Numbered from the stretch's first letter, positions 53,363 to 61,565 are shown. The stretch is 64,000 nt of DNA from Sphingobium lactosutens (GCF_013393185.1 NZ_QJQX01000082.1:1-64000), one strand, 5' to 3'. Notes: a model not told the origin generated them from the letters alone. Numbers and translations are program-made.

Positions 53363-54610
53363 ATGCGTAAGTTGACGGTTATTTCGAGCGGCCTGTCTAT
53401 GGTGGCAGCCACGGCTATGCTCGCGGGAACGCCTGCCTTGGCGAAGAAGAAGCTGGTGGTGGCCGGACCGCCGATCACCATGTCGGATGCCTTCCGGGCC
53501 AATGTCCAGTCGGCCGAAGCCGCGCTGAAAGCGCGCGATGTGGTGACGGCGTCGACCCAGATTAGCGGTCTGATGCCCAGCACCGATTTCGAGGCTTATG
53601 TTGCGGCGGGTCTTCGCTACCAACTCGCGGTCCAGCGACGCGATGTGCAGGCGCAGCGGATCGCGTTGACCGATCTGTTCAAGACGACGGCTGTGCCGAA
53701 AACCGATGCGCCGCGGCTGCGTTACATCGCCGGCTACCTGTCCTATACCGTTGGCAATTATGACGATGCGCTGGCGCAACTCGATTATGCCAAGACGCTC
53801 GGCTATGATGGCGTCGATGCGACCATGTTGCGGGCCGATATCGCCATGCGGCGAAAGAAGCCGAAAGAGGCCCGTCCTTATCTGCAGGCGGCGATCGTGC
53901 AGAAGCGCGCCTCGGGTGAACCCGTTCCCTTGCCCTGGATCGACCGCGGTATTTCCATGGCCTACCAGGACAGCGACTGGGCAGAGGTCAGCCAGCTCTA
54001 TCGCGAGCGGTTGGCGCGCGCGTCAAGCAAGGAAGACTGGCGGTCGGCCTTGACCAATTATCTGACGGTCGGCGGGCTGGAATCGCAGGCACAGTTGGAC
54101 CTTTATCGACTCCAGGCGGCCAATGGCGCGATGGCGAGCGAGCGGGACTATCAAAATTACGCTCAATTGGCGGAGAAGGCCGGCTATTATGCCGAAGCCA
54201 AGGCGATCATCGAATCCGGCCGCAAGGCAGGCAAGCTATCGTCGACCCAGGCTGTGACGAGCAATTTGCTCAAGAGCGTGACGCCCAAGGCAACCAAGGA
54301 AATCGCCGGATTGCCGGCGCTGGCGAAGAAGGCGGCGGCTGCATCGACCGGAAAGGAGGCGCTGGCGCTTGGCGACAGCTATGTATCGCTGGGCCAATAT
54401 CCGCAGGCGGTCGAGCAATATCGGCTGGCATTAAGCAAGGGCGGCGTGGATGCCGGTCGTATCAATGCCCGGCTTGGCATGGCGCTGGCACGTTCGGGCG
54501 ACTTGGCCAGTGCGCAGATGGCACTCAGCCAGGTCGGAAACGGCGATTGGGGCAACGTCGCGGGATTCTGGTCGGTGTGGATCGATCAGCAAGGCAAGAA
54601 GGCGGCTTGA
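53363..54610 (+). CDS. Exported tandem-paralogue helical repeat protein 2
   Basis: This 415-residue protein has a signal peptide (cleavage near ALAK-K) and the same architecture as its upstream neighbour. TPR-like helices YLSYTVGNYDDALAQLDYAKTLGYDGV and SYVSLGQYPQAVEQYRLALSKGGVDAGRINARLGMAL stand out. The ATG at 53363 follows ggggag; the frame from 53312 would add a non-signal extension. It is about 107 bp after paralogue 1 and probably co-transcribed. Repeat copy C lies downstream. Confidence 0.83.
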   Translation: MRKLTVISSGLSMVAATAMLAGTPALAKKKLVVAGPPITMSDAFRANVQSAEAALKARDVVTASTQISGLMPSTDFEAYVAAGLRYQLAVQRRDVQAQRIALTDLFKTTAVPKTDAPRLRYIAGYLSYTVGNYDDALAQLDYAKTLGYDGVDATMLRADIAMRRKKPKEARPYLQAAIVQKRASGEPVPLPWIDRGISMAYQDSDWAEVSQLYRERLARASSKEDWRSALTNYLTVGGLESQAQLDLYRLQAANGAMASERDYQNYAQLAEKAGYYAEAKAIIESGRKAGKLSSTQAVTSNLLKSVTPKATKEIAGLPALAKKAAAASTGKEALALGDSYVSLGQYPQAVEQYRLALSKGGVDAGRINARLGMALARSGDLASAQMALSQVGNGDWGNVAGFWSVWIDQQGKKAA

Positions 54611-54693
54611 GCCGGAGCTTTGTTTGATGGCGTGAGAGCCGGCTTTTCGCAAGAATTAGCGCGCTGCGTCCGATTTAACGTAGCGTGCTGAAA

Positions 54694-54725
54694 GGCCGAT
54701 CCGATCTAATCTGATTGGATCGGCC
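54694..54725. repeat. Inverted repeat beside repeat copy C
   Basis: A perfect 9-bp stem ggccgatcc/ggatcggcc encloses about 14 bases. Just left of it, agcgcgctgcg and cgtagcgtgct form a second, imperfect stem. Together with copy C they fill the 235-bp gap between the secreted-protein gene and the Lrp gene. They may act as terminator for one or both of these converging genes. Confidence 0.6.
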
Positions 54726-54826
54726 GCTGGAGTGCGCTGCGTTCAATCCAGCCCAGAACGCGCGCTCCACTTCTTCATTGCATCCTTTTGAGCGGAAAAC
54801 CCGTTCCGACCTTTCCGCACGATTCC
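54726..54826 (-). repeat. Dispersed two-stem repeat, copy C
   Basis: Read on the minus strand it aligns with copies A and B: ggaatcgtgcggaaa, then tttccgc, ggatgca, gtggagcgcgcg, and acgcagcgcactcc. In the first stem the left arm has cgg where the others have cgc, and the right arm has ccg where they have gcg, a compensatory change. On the plus-strand left side it adjoins another hairpin (ggccgatcc/ggatcggcc, 54694-54725). Confidence 0.82.
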
Positions 54827-54845
54827 CTCTCTGCCTGCTGCGGGG

Positions 54846-55319
54846 TCAGGCCGGCAGCGGGACGCCCGGAAGATTTTTCGATGTGCGGATGGTCAGCGAT
54901 GTCTTCACGCTCACCACATTGGGCGCTGGCGTCAGCTTCGATGTCAGGAATTGCTGGAAGCTCTGAAGATCCTTCGCCACGACCTTCAGGATGAAGTCGA
55001 TCTCGCCATTCAGCATATGGCATTCTCGGACTTCGGGCAGACCGGCGACATGGTCCTGAAAAGCTTTCAGATCGGCCTCCGCCTGGCTCTTCAGGCTGAC
55101 CATGGCAAAGACAGTGATGGTATAGCCCAGCATGGCCGGGTCGACCACGGCATGATAGGATGTGATGGCGCCAGCCTCCTCCAGCGCACGTACCCGGCGC
55201 AGGCAGGGCGGGGCCGTCAAGCCTACCTTCCGCGCCAGTTCCACATTCGTCATTCGTCCGTCTTGCTGCAATTCTCCGAGGATCTGCAGGTCGATGTCAT
55301 CGATATTCGGCCCGGCCAT
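54846..55319 (-). CDS. Lrp/AsnC-family transcriptional regulator
   Basis: This 157-residue regulator has an N-terminal HTH (DIDLQILGELQQDGRMTNVELARKVGLTAPPCLRRVRALEE) and an AsnC ligand-binding domain (GEIDFILKVVAKDLQSFQQFL). It looks like the general Lrp type that answers amino acids. No amino-acid transport gene is next to it, so the target is unknown. It is divergent from the histidine kinase gene, and the shared 200-bp upstream region is AT-richer than average. Confidence 0.93.
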   Translation of the reverse strand: MAGPNIDDIDLQILGELQQDGRMTNVELARKVGLTAPPCLRRVRALEEAGAITSYHAVVDPAMLGYTITVFAMVSLKSQAEADLKAFQDHVAGLPEVRECHMLNGEIDFILKVVAKDLQSFQQFLTSKLTPAPNVVSVKTSLTIRTSKNLPGVPLPA

Positions 55320-55522
55320 TATTCCGATTATTTCCTGTCCTGTTTGTAGGGCGCATCATAATAATGTTTCAGAACAATGCAATTGTCCCACTATGCGACG
55401 TTGCGTTTCTGTCGCGACACGGCGCCTCTTTCCCTTTTCGTAACGAATGCCTATCCATAGGATTGCAGGGGCGCGAGCAGGCAAATCGCGGGTTCGTCGC
55501 CCGCGACATATGGGGATTTCAG

Positions 55523-57238
55523 GTGCGGTTCAACGATCTCATGCAAACGGTGCTGGCGGCGGATGACCGTAGCGGACCGAGTGCGGTGACGTTGTGGCGC
55601 CAGTGCGTCGACCTGCTGGCGCAGCATGACCGAACCGATCGGGAACCGATGGATCGGCAGGAACGGGCTGCATTGCTCGATCGTCTTGCGGGATTGCGAC
55701 CCAAGTTGACCGAAACGCAGCGAATCGCGACGGTCGTCGAACTGGGCCGGCGCCTGCGGTCGGCGACTTTGGTATCCTTCTTCGCAAATGATCGGCCGTC
55801 TATTGCTGCGGCGGCGATGGCGCGGGCTGAACTGCCGGATGCTGTCTGGGCGGACCTGTTGCCGCAACTCACGCCGACTGCTCGCGGCGTGCTGCGCGGT
55901 CGGCGCGATATGGGAGTGAAGACGCGGCAAGGCCTGGAGGCCTTTGGATCAGCGGATCTCGTCCTCACCACTGTACGCGTTGATATGATCGGCGATACGG
56001 CCATGTTGTTGACGGGAGATATGGCTGCGGACGAGGAAGCCGCACCCGCACCCCGAAGCGCGACGATCACGCAGCTTCGGCCCGCGGTACGCGACGAAGA
56101 TCAGATCCGCAATCTGGTCGACCGGATCGCCCAGTTCACAAGTACGCGCCGGCCAGCCGTCGACCATATGGCATCCCCGGCGGAGCCGACTCTGCCCGCT
56201 GCGCATATTTTTGCATTTGAAACGGATGCAACAGGTATTATCCTCTGGATTGATCAGGGACCGCGCGCGGCCTTGATCGGTCTTTCGCTCGGCGAAGCCG
56301 CCATGGACGGGGGAAGCGGGCCGGACGGCCATGTCGCCGGCGCTTTCGCCCGGCGTAGCGGATTCCGCAATGGCCGTTTCACGATCGTCGGCGGAGCGAT
56401 GGCAGGCGAATGGCGGATGTCGGCAACGCCGTTTTTTGATGCGCGATCGGGGCGATTCCAGGGTTATAGGGGCCAGGCCAGGCGTCCTTATCTGCACGAA
56501 GTGGCGATACAGCCTGCGCCGATGGCGATGACAGGATTGTCGGCCGATTCGCTGCGTCAGCTGGTGCATGAACTGCGTACACCGCTGAATGCGATATTGG
56601 GTTTTGCGGAAATCATCGAGCAGGAATTGTTCGGCCCCGCCGGTGAGGGTTATCGCGACATGGCCGGCAAGATCGCCGTGGATGCGCGTCATCTCCTGAC
56701 GGCGTTTGATGATCTGGATCTGGCCGCGCGCGTGTCGCGTGGCGAAGACGATGTCGAACCGCGCCTGATCGATCCCCGACATCTGGTATCGCAAGTCGCT
56801 GTTCGCTTCCGTGAACAGGATGGGATTGCCGCGGTGGATATCGCCATGGCGCCGGACCTGCCGCCGGTGCTGATCGATCCGGTCCAGGGCGAACGCATGG
56901 TGCAGCATCTGTTTCGCACGCTGATCTCCGTCACACCTACGGGGGAGGCGGTGACGGGCGCCTGCTGGTTGCGGCCCGACATGGGGCAGGGCTCCGTCGT
57001 GCTCGCAGTCGATCGGCCGTCCAGCCTGGCCGGCCTGGACGAAGCGCAATTGCTCGATCCGGGGCATGGCGTGGATGGGGACTGGGTCGATGGCCCCCTG
57101 CTGGGCCTCGGCTTTTCGTTGCGCCTGATAAGAAGCCTGGCGGGCAGCTGCGGCGGCAGCCTGGAAATCGAAGCCGGTCGCGTTCTTCTCGCTCTTCCCG
57201 CCGCGACGGTGGCGAATGACGCAGTGGATATCGGTTGA
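55523..57238 (+). CDS. Cytoplasmic PAS-type sensor histidine kinase with degraded ATPase domain
   Basis: This 571-residue protein has no membrane helix. Order: a helical N-terminal region (about 1-165); a PAS-like domain (about 220-330, IFAFETDATGIILW ... EWRMSATPFFD); the dimerisation/phosphoacceptor helix with H349 in QLVHELRTPLNAILGFAEII; and a C-terminal ATPase-like domain. In the latter the N-box asparagines are missing (MVQHLFRTLISVTP) and no DxGxG G1 box is seen, though GLGFSLRLIRSLAGSCGGSL (G2-like) remains. It may be a pseudokinase or phosphotransfer protein. The start is GTG 55523 (gggga upstream); the frame is open to 55364. The WalW gene follows 42 bp on. Confidence 0.78.
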   Translation: MRFNDLMQTVLAADDRSGPSAVTLWRQCVDLLAQHDRTDREPMDRQERAALLDRLAGLRPKLTETQRIATVVELGRRLRSATLVSFFANDRPSIAAAAMARAELPDAVWADLLPQLTPTARGVLRGRRDMGVKTRQGLEAFGSADLVLTTVRVDMIGDTAMLLTGDMAADEEAAPAPRSATITQLRPAVRDEDQIRNLVDRIAQFTSTRRPAVDHMASPAEPTLPAAHIFAFETDATGIILWIDQGPRAALIGLSLGEAAMDGGSGPDGHVAGAFARRSGFRNGRFTIVGGAMAGEWRMSATPFFDARSGRFQGYRGQARRPYLHEVAIQPAPMAMTGLSADSLRQLVHELRTPLNAILGFAEIIEQELFGPAGEGYRDMAGKIAVDARHLLTAFDDLDLAARVSRGEDDVEPRLIDPRHLVSQVAVRFREQDGIAAVDIAMAPDLPPVLIDPVQGERMVQHLFRTLISVTPTGEAVTGACWLRPDMGQGSVVLAVDRPSSLAGLDEAQLLDPGHGVDGDWVDGPLLGLGFSLRLIRSLAGSCGGSLEIEAGRVLLALPAATVANDAVDIG

Positions 57239-57280
57239 AGGGAAACCCTCTGGCAACCATTGGGCGTTAGGGAAGGCGTC

Positions 57281-58318
57281 ATGACCGCTTTCGCTCATGA
57301 CGGCAATCTGCTGAGGCAGCCGCGTGCCGAGGACATGATCGCCCTTGATCCCGCTTTCGGCCGACGGTTCATGCTCTTCGTCGATACGGAGGAAGAGTTT
57401 GACTGGAACGCCCCCTTCAGTCGCACCGGCCATAGCGTTTCTGTCGTTGACGGCATGGCAAAGGGGCAGGCCTTTTTCGCTGCGGCAGGGGTAAAGCCCA
57501 TCTATGTAACGGATTATCCCGTAGTCGAATCCGATGTCGTCGCCGCGATGATGGGGCAATGGTTGAGCGATGGCACCGCTGATATCGGCGCGCATCTTCA
57601 TCCATGGGTCAACCCTCCTCATGTAGAGGAGGTGAATGCGACCAACAGCTATGTCGGCTTCCTGCCCGAAGCCGTCGAACGCGCCAAGCTCGAAGCGCTT
57701 TGCCAGCGGATCGAAGTGCGTTTCGGAGCGCGCCCCATCGCCTATCGTGCCGGGCGCTACGGGGTCGGACCCAATAGTGCGCGCCTGCTGGAAGAGGCGG
57801 GGTTTCGCCTCGACAGCTCCGTTCGCAGCCGCTTCGACTATAGCGCGCAGCATGGTCCGGATTTCCGGGGCCTTCCGCAAAATCCCTACTGGGCCGGACA
57901 GGAGCGAACACTTGTCGAATTGCCCCTGTCGACGGCTTTTGTCGGGCTTATGCGGAATGGCGGTGAACGGCTTTATCGTGCGGCCCAGAAGATGGGGCCG
58001 CTCGCCGGCGTCCTGTCACGCACGGCAATGCTCAGCCGGGTGCCGCTGACTCCGGAGGGGGTTCCTGTGCAGGAGGCCATTGCCGCGATCGATGCGCTGA
58101 TCGAGGAAGATGTGCGGGTACTGAACTTCAGTTTTCACTCGCCGACATTGGCACCTGGCCATACGCCTTATGTCCGGATCGAGGCCGACCGGACAGGTTT
58201 CTACAGTTGGTGGACTAGAATATTGGAGCATCTGGCAAAGCGTGGTGTGGAGGCAGCCAGCCTAGACGAATTGCTGTTGTCTGTTCCCGTGCGAGCGAAG
58301 GCTTGCAAAGCGGCGTGA
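57281..58318 (+). CDS. WalW-type polysaccharide deacetylase-like protein
   Basis: This 345-residue protein has a NodB-like catalytic fold: MLFVDTEEEFDW (acidic motif), ADIGAHLHPW (metal-binding His pair), PIAYRAGRYGVGPNS and the C-terminal NFSFHSPTLAPG histidine motif. It matches proteins annotated WalW near LPS/exopolysaccharide loci in alphaproteobacteria. The substrate is unknown. There is no signal peptide, so it would act in the cytoplasm or on a nucleotide- or lipid-linked sugar. The start ATG 57281 has agggaagg upstream. It follows the histidine kinase gene closely and is probably co-transcribed. Confidence 0.82.
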   Translation: MTAFAHDGNLLRQPRAEDMIALDPAFGRRFMLFVDTEEEFDWNAPFSRTGHSVSVVDGMAKGQAFFAAAGVKPIYVTDYPVVESDVVAAMMGQWLSDGTADIGAHLHPWVNPPHVEEVNATNSYVGFLPEAVERAKLEALCQRIEVRFGARPIAYRAGRYGVGPNSARLLEEAGFRLDSSVRSRFDYSAQHGPDFRGLPQNPYWAGQERTLVELPLSTAFVGLMRNGGERLYRAAQKMGPLAGVLSRTAMLSRVPLTPEGVPVQEAIAAIDALIEEDVRVLNFSFHSPTLAPGHTPYVRIEADRTGFYSWWTRILEHLAKRGVEAASLDELLLSVPVRAKACKAA

Positions 58319-58349
58319 TGCTGCCTAATCCCGCCGATGTTCGAAGGCG

Positions 58350-58425
58350 GGGCCTGTAGCTCAATGGTTAGAGCTGGCCGCTCATAACGGCTAGGTTGCG
58401 GGTTCGAGTCCTGCCGGGCCCACCA
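58350..58425 (+). tRNA. tRNA-Ile (anticodon CAT, lysidine type); integration site
   Basis: This is a 76-nt cloverleaf with encoded CCA. The acceptor GGGCCTG pairs with CGGGCCC (one G:U), and the anticodon loop CTCATAA gives CAT. It could be read as tRNA-Met, but the consecutive C4:G69 and C5:G68 pairs recognised by TilS and the short D-loop AATGGTTA are those of the isoleucine tRNA whose C34 becomes lysidine and reads AUA. An integrase gene starts 156 bp downstream in the same direction, the normal arrangement when the tRNA 3' end is attB. Confidence 0.9.
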
Positions 58426-58538
58426 CGAACATCAATCATGCTGACCATACTGTCTCACGGCAGCCCGTGTTCCCTTGTATTTGCGGGCATCCGAATTACA
58501 CTTTGTCTCAAGCCATCTCACCATACCCCACCCATCGC

Positions 58539-58579
58539 GGGGGCATGTGAGGGGGCATCAGATTTGAAAGTGGGGGCAT
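58539..58579 (+). repeat. Three direct gggggcat repeats before the integrase
   Basis: The octamer gggggcat occurs at 58539-58546, 58551-58558 and 58572-58579, the last ending immediately before the integrase GTG. Iterated short sites here may be arm-type binding sites for integrase or an operator, and the last overlaps the ribosome-binding region. Confidence 0.6.
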
Positions 58580-58580
58580 C

Positions 58581-59891
58581 GTGGCTCTGACCGTCGTTGA
58601 AGTGAAGAACGCCAAGCCGAAGGAGCGAGACTACAAGCTCGCTGATTCTGCTGGGCTTCACTTGTTCGTGACCACGAAGGGCGCCAAATCATGGCGGTTT
58701 AAGTATCGAATAGGGGGGAAGGAAAAGAGGCTCGTCTTCGGGTTGTTCCCTGAGGTCAGCCTGTCTGAAGCACGCGACCAGCGCGACGTCGCGCGCGCGC
58801 TCGTGCGCGCCGGTAAAGATCCGGTGATCGAGGCGGAGAAGGCGAAGCAGGCTGCGATTGCCGCGGCCGGCGCGACCTTCAAAGCAATTGCGGAAGAATG
58901 GATAACGGACGAACTGCCGGGCTGGTCGGAGGCCCATGCCAGCCGTGTGCGGTTCCGACTTGAGAAGGACCTCTATCCCAGCCTCGGTCGCATGCCGATC
59001 GCAGACATCACGGGTCCTATGGTCCTGCGGGAACTGCGTAAGATCGAAAAGCGCGGCTCGATCGAGACGGCAAAGCGTGTGAAGGGCTATGTCATGGCCA
59101 TCTTCAACCGGGCCGAGGGCGAGCATTTCATAGGCGGGGAGTCTGTCCTTGCGATATCGCGGCTGGGCAAGGCACTGAAGCCGACGCCAACAGGATCGAA
59201 GCAGCCCGCGCTAACGAAGCTGCCTGACCTGCTCGAACTTCAGATGGCGGTTGATCGCTCTACCTCGGACGTGGTGACGAAGCTGGCATCCCGGTTGCTC
59301 GCCCTAACTGTCGTTCGCGTCGGCGTCTTGCGCCAAGCGACATGGGAGGAGTTTGAGGGGATAGATTGGGACAAGCCCGATGCCCCCGCGCCGGGGGCAC
59401 TCTGGCGAATTTCAGCCAGCCGCATGAAGTTGGAGGTGGAGGACAAGGGCAATGAGGCTTTCGGGCACGAGGTGCCGCTGCCGGCCCAGGCGGTCGAGAT
59501 TCTACGCACACTGCGGATCGTGACGGGGAAGTATCATCTCCTATTTCCCGGCGGGAAGTCGTGGCGCGAGCCAATGAGCGACGCCGCGCTGTCGACGCTC
59601 TACAAGCGAATGGCGGGAGGGCGCTACAAAGGCGTGATGGTGCCGCACGGCTGGCGCTCGGCTTTCTCCACCATCATGAACGAGCGCGCGGCCACTCTGC
59701 GGCAAGATGGCGACCGAATGATTATCGACATGATGCTGGCGCACGTCCCGAAAGGCATGTCAGCATCAGAATGGGCCTACAACCGGGCGCGATATCTGGA
59801 GCCTCGCCGCGAGCTGGGGCAGGAGTGGGCGGACCTGTTGATGGAGAGCATGCGCCCTGCGTCGGCGCTTCTCGACGGCCCCCGGCGCTGA
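58581..59891 (+). CDS. int: P4-type tyrosine integrase
   Basis: This 436-residue site-specific recombinase has a DUF4102-type N-terminal arm-binding domain (VVEVKNAKPKERDYKLADSAGLHLFV), a SAM-like core-binding domain (about 100-190), and a catalytic domain with R246, H356-G-W-R359, H388 and Tyr400 (SEWAYNRARYLEPRR). After the first catalytic Arg the family's RPGEL reads RVGVL. The GTG at 58581 is chosen because it begins the family N-terminus. It starts downstream of tRNA-Ile(CAU), so the element inserted at that tRNA. Confidence 0.94.
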   Translation: MALTVVEVKNAKPKERDYKLADSAGLHLFVTTKGAKSWRFKYRIGGKEKRLVFGLFPEVSLSEARDQRDVARALVRAGKDPVIEAEKAKQAAIAAAGATFKAIAEEWITDELPGWSEAHASRVRFRLEKDLYPSLGRMPIADITGPMVLRELRKIEKRGSIETAKRVKGYVMAIFNRAEGEHFIGGESVLAISRLGKALKPTPTGSKQPALTKLPDLLELQMAVDRSTSDVVTKLASRLLALTVVRVGVLRQATWEEFEGIDWDKPDAPAPGALWRISASRMKLEVEDKGNEAFGHEVPLPAQAVEILRTLRIVTGKYHLLFPGGKSWREPMSDAALSTLYKRMAGGRYKGVMVPHGWRSAFSTIMNERAATLRQDGDRMIIDMMLAHVPKGMSASEWAYNRARYLEPRRELGQEWADLLMESMRPASALLDGPRR

Positions 59892-60056
59892 TGGCAGGAT
59901 GGTCCAGCGCGTGGCGATCGGAGATTCGCAATGAAAACCAACGGAGCAGGCTAAGCCTTCGCGGAATGGCTGGGCGGATAGGTCATCGCCAAGGAGAGCG
60001 CCCGGTGGCAACTGTCCAAGCCTTATTGCAGTGGAAGAAATCCTGGAGAAAAGTTC

Positions 60057-60281
60057 ATGGCATCTGAAAGGACATTGATAGCTGCTCAAGAAGGCGTTGA
60101 GTTGTGGCAGACGAATTTGATCGCAGATGGATCGGTCGTTAACAGCGCCTTCGTGCTGAAATCGCTTCGGACCCCGGAATGTCCCGCCTATGCGTCAGAG
60201 GTTGAAGCGCGGCGAGCGTTCGAGGAAGAGGTGAAGCTCTCGGCCGATAGCCCGATCGCGCAGCACCGCCTTGCGCGATGA
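60057..60281 (+). CDS. Small unknown protein of the integrated element
   Basis: This 74-residue soluble, mixed-charge protein (ELWQTNLIADGSVVNSAFVLKS ... SEVEARRAFEEEV) has no recognised family. The ATG at 60057 has ggag about nine bases upstream. It lies 165 bp after int in the same direction. The 59892-60056 interval shows only tiny open frames. Confidence 0.55.
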   Translation: MASERTLIAAQEGVELWQTNLIADGSVVNSAFVLKSLRTPECPAYASEVEARRAFEEEVKLSADSPIAQHRLAR

Positions 60282-60622
60282 CCTATCCGATTGGGAGGCA
60301 TGGGCCTGCGCCCTGCAACGATGCGACATGACGCGGGTCGAAAAATTTCCTATCGTAGCTGTGGATAAGTGGGTGCCTACCGGCATGCCGCCCGAGTGAT
60401 AACGTCGGCATGGAAATCAATTCGCGCCCAATTTATGCGCCATGGTGGTTATGTTCCATGCCCATAGGGACGGTATTCTATCGCGTATTGCGAGTTATCC
60501 GTCATTTTGAAGTTGAAAATGTTAACCAGCTGTTCAATGCGCGCGGATACGATTGTGGATAAGTGCATTGGTGTGTAAGTGAGTCGGTATTCGTTCGATT
60601 TGTCGAAGGGGGCCGGCACGAA
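60282..60622. other. AT-richer non-coding stretch with two DnaA boxes
   Basis: This is the longest gene-free stretch of the window, about 340 bp and clearly less GC-rich than the surroundings. It contains two perfect copies of the DnaA box TTATCCACA on the minus strand (60360-60368 and 60554-60562), each followed on the plus strand by agtg. A partial box (ttatccgtc) lies at about 60495-60503. No iterons or a replication initiator gene were recognised. It could be an origin remnant, a DnaA-controlled promoter region for the toxin-antitoxin pair, or coincidence. Confidence 0.5.
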
Positions 60623-61165
60623 ATGGGACGGAAAGTGAGCGTGGCTCTGCAAGATAGAACTGAGGCAGTCGCGCACTATGTGATTGCTCGGTCGGATCCG
60701 AACAAGCTTGGTGCGGTCAAGCTGAATAAGGTGATGTGGTTCGCCGACCTTGAGGCCTACCGCCGCTTTGGCGCGACAATCACCGGGCAAGCGTCTTACG
60801 AAAAGCGGCAGCATGGTCCTGTCCCCAACAACATCGTTCGCAGCATTCGGCGATTAGAGCAAAATGATGCTATCGTTACGCGTGAGGTTCCCACGTTTGG
60901 GGGGATCACGCGCCGCGAACATGTTTGGCTAAAAAAGCCTGACGTGACGGTCTTTTCGCCAGATGAGGTCGATATCCTGAATGAGGCCATTGACTGGGTG
61001 TGCAACGAGCATACTGCGCGATCGATCAGCGAACTATCGCACGACGCGTTGTGGGATGCCGCCGAACTGGGCGAGCAAATCCCAATTGGAGCCGCTGTAA
61101 TCGCGCCTGATGATATTGATGGCGATGACATAGCCTGGGCGCTCGGGGAAATGTCCCGCTGCTGA
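60623..61165 (+). CDS. Panacea-domain (DUF4065/SocA-like) antitoxin candidate
   Basis: This 180-residue protein contains the Panacea domain: KLGAVKLNKVMWFADLEAYRRFGATITGQ, then YEKRQHGPVPNNI. In established systems this domain forms the antitoxin of two-gene modules with many different toxins, and in Caulobacter SocA it acts as a proteolytic adaptor. Here a small gene starts 1 bp after its stop. The ATG at 60623 begins the domain-proximal MGRKVSVAL; the frame from 60563 has a non-conserved start. Confidence 0.82.
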   Translation: MGRKVSVALQDRTEAVAHYVIARSDPNKLGAVKLNKVMWFADLEAYRRFGATITGQASYEKRQHGPVPNNIVRSIRRLEQNDAIVTREVPTFGGITRREHVWLKKPDVTVFSPDEVDILNEAIDWVCNEHTARSISELSHDALWDAAELGEQIPIGAAVIAPDDIDGDDIAWALGEMSRC

Positions 61166-61166
61166 C

Positions 61167-61460
61167 ATGCGAATTGCCAGACCGCCGGGCGGCTTCAAAT
61201 TCACTATCGCGCAGAATGTGCAGCTTCTGGTAAATCAGGAGTGCGAAAGAAACCCAAGCTTCGGACAGCATTGGGCCGATATACTGGAACGCCTGAGATT
61301 TGTTGCTCACTTGGAAGGCGTTTCAGATCCGCGCTTTGCAAAGGGGTGCCGTCTCTGGGTGGGCGCGAAGGATCAAGGTCGGGATCTGCCCAGGATCAAG
61401 CTCGTCTATAAAGTGCTAGGTGACAGGGTAACGATCAATGTCGCCTCGTTTGGCGATTGA
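61167..61460 (+). CDS. Small ParE/RelE-like toxin candidate
   Basis: This 97-residue basic protein has its ATG one base after the antitoxin stop codon. Its C-terminal half has the pattern of RelE/ParE toxins: a helix ADILERLRFVAHLEG, then RFAKGCRLWV, and a final pair of strands PRIKLVYKVLGDRVTINVASF. No catalytic residue set can be assigned with certainty. Position and size, more than motif, support the toxin call. Confidence 0.62.
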   Translation: MRIARPPGGFKFTIAQNVQLLVNQECERNPSFGQHWADILERLRFVAHLEGVSDPRFAKGCRLWVGAKDQGRDLPRIKLVYKVLGDRVTINVASFGD

Positions 61461-61492
61461 AGCATAGCCTATCGTCGCCGGACTATAAATTA

Positions 61493-61539
61493 GCCCCGCC
61501 CGACCAGCTCGCGGCGGGGCGGGCGGGCACTGCCCCGCC
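61493..61539. terminator. GC-rich hairpins between converging genes
   Basis: gccccgcc (61493-61500) pairs with ggcggggc (61513-61520), which can alternatively pair with a second gccccgcc at 61532-61539. The region lies between the toxin gene and the converging HTH gene. No T-run follows, so it may stop transcription only weakly or by another route. Confidence 0.45.
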
Positions 61540-61565
61540 TATCATCACGGCGCGGGGTAGAGGCA

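Noticed and set aside
58350..58425. Calling the CAT-anticodon tRNA an elongator tRNA-Met
   Set aside because: C4:G69 and C5:G68 and the short D-loop match the lysidine-modified tRNA-Ile; an independent classifier could still overturn this.
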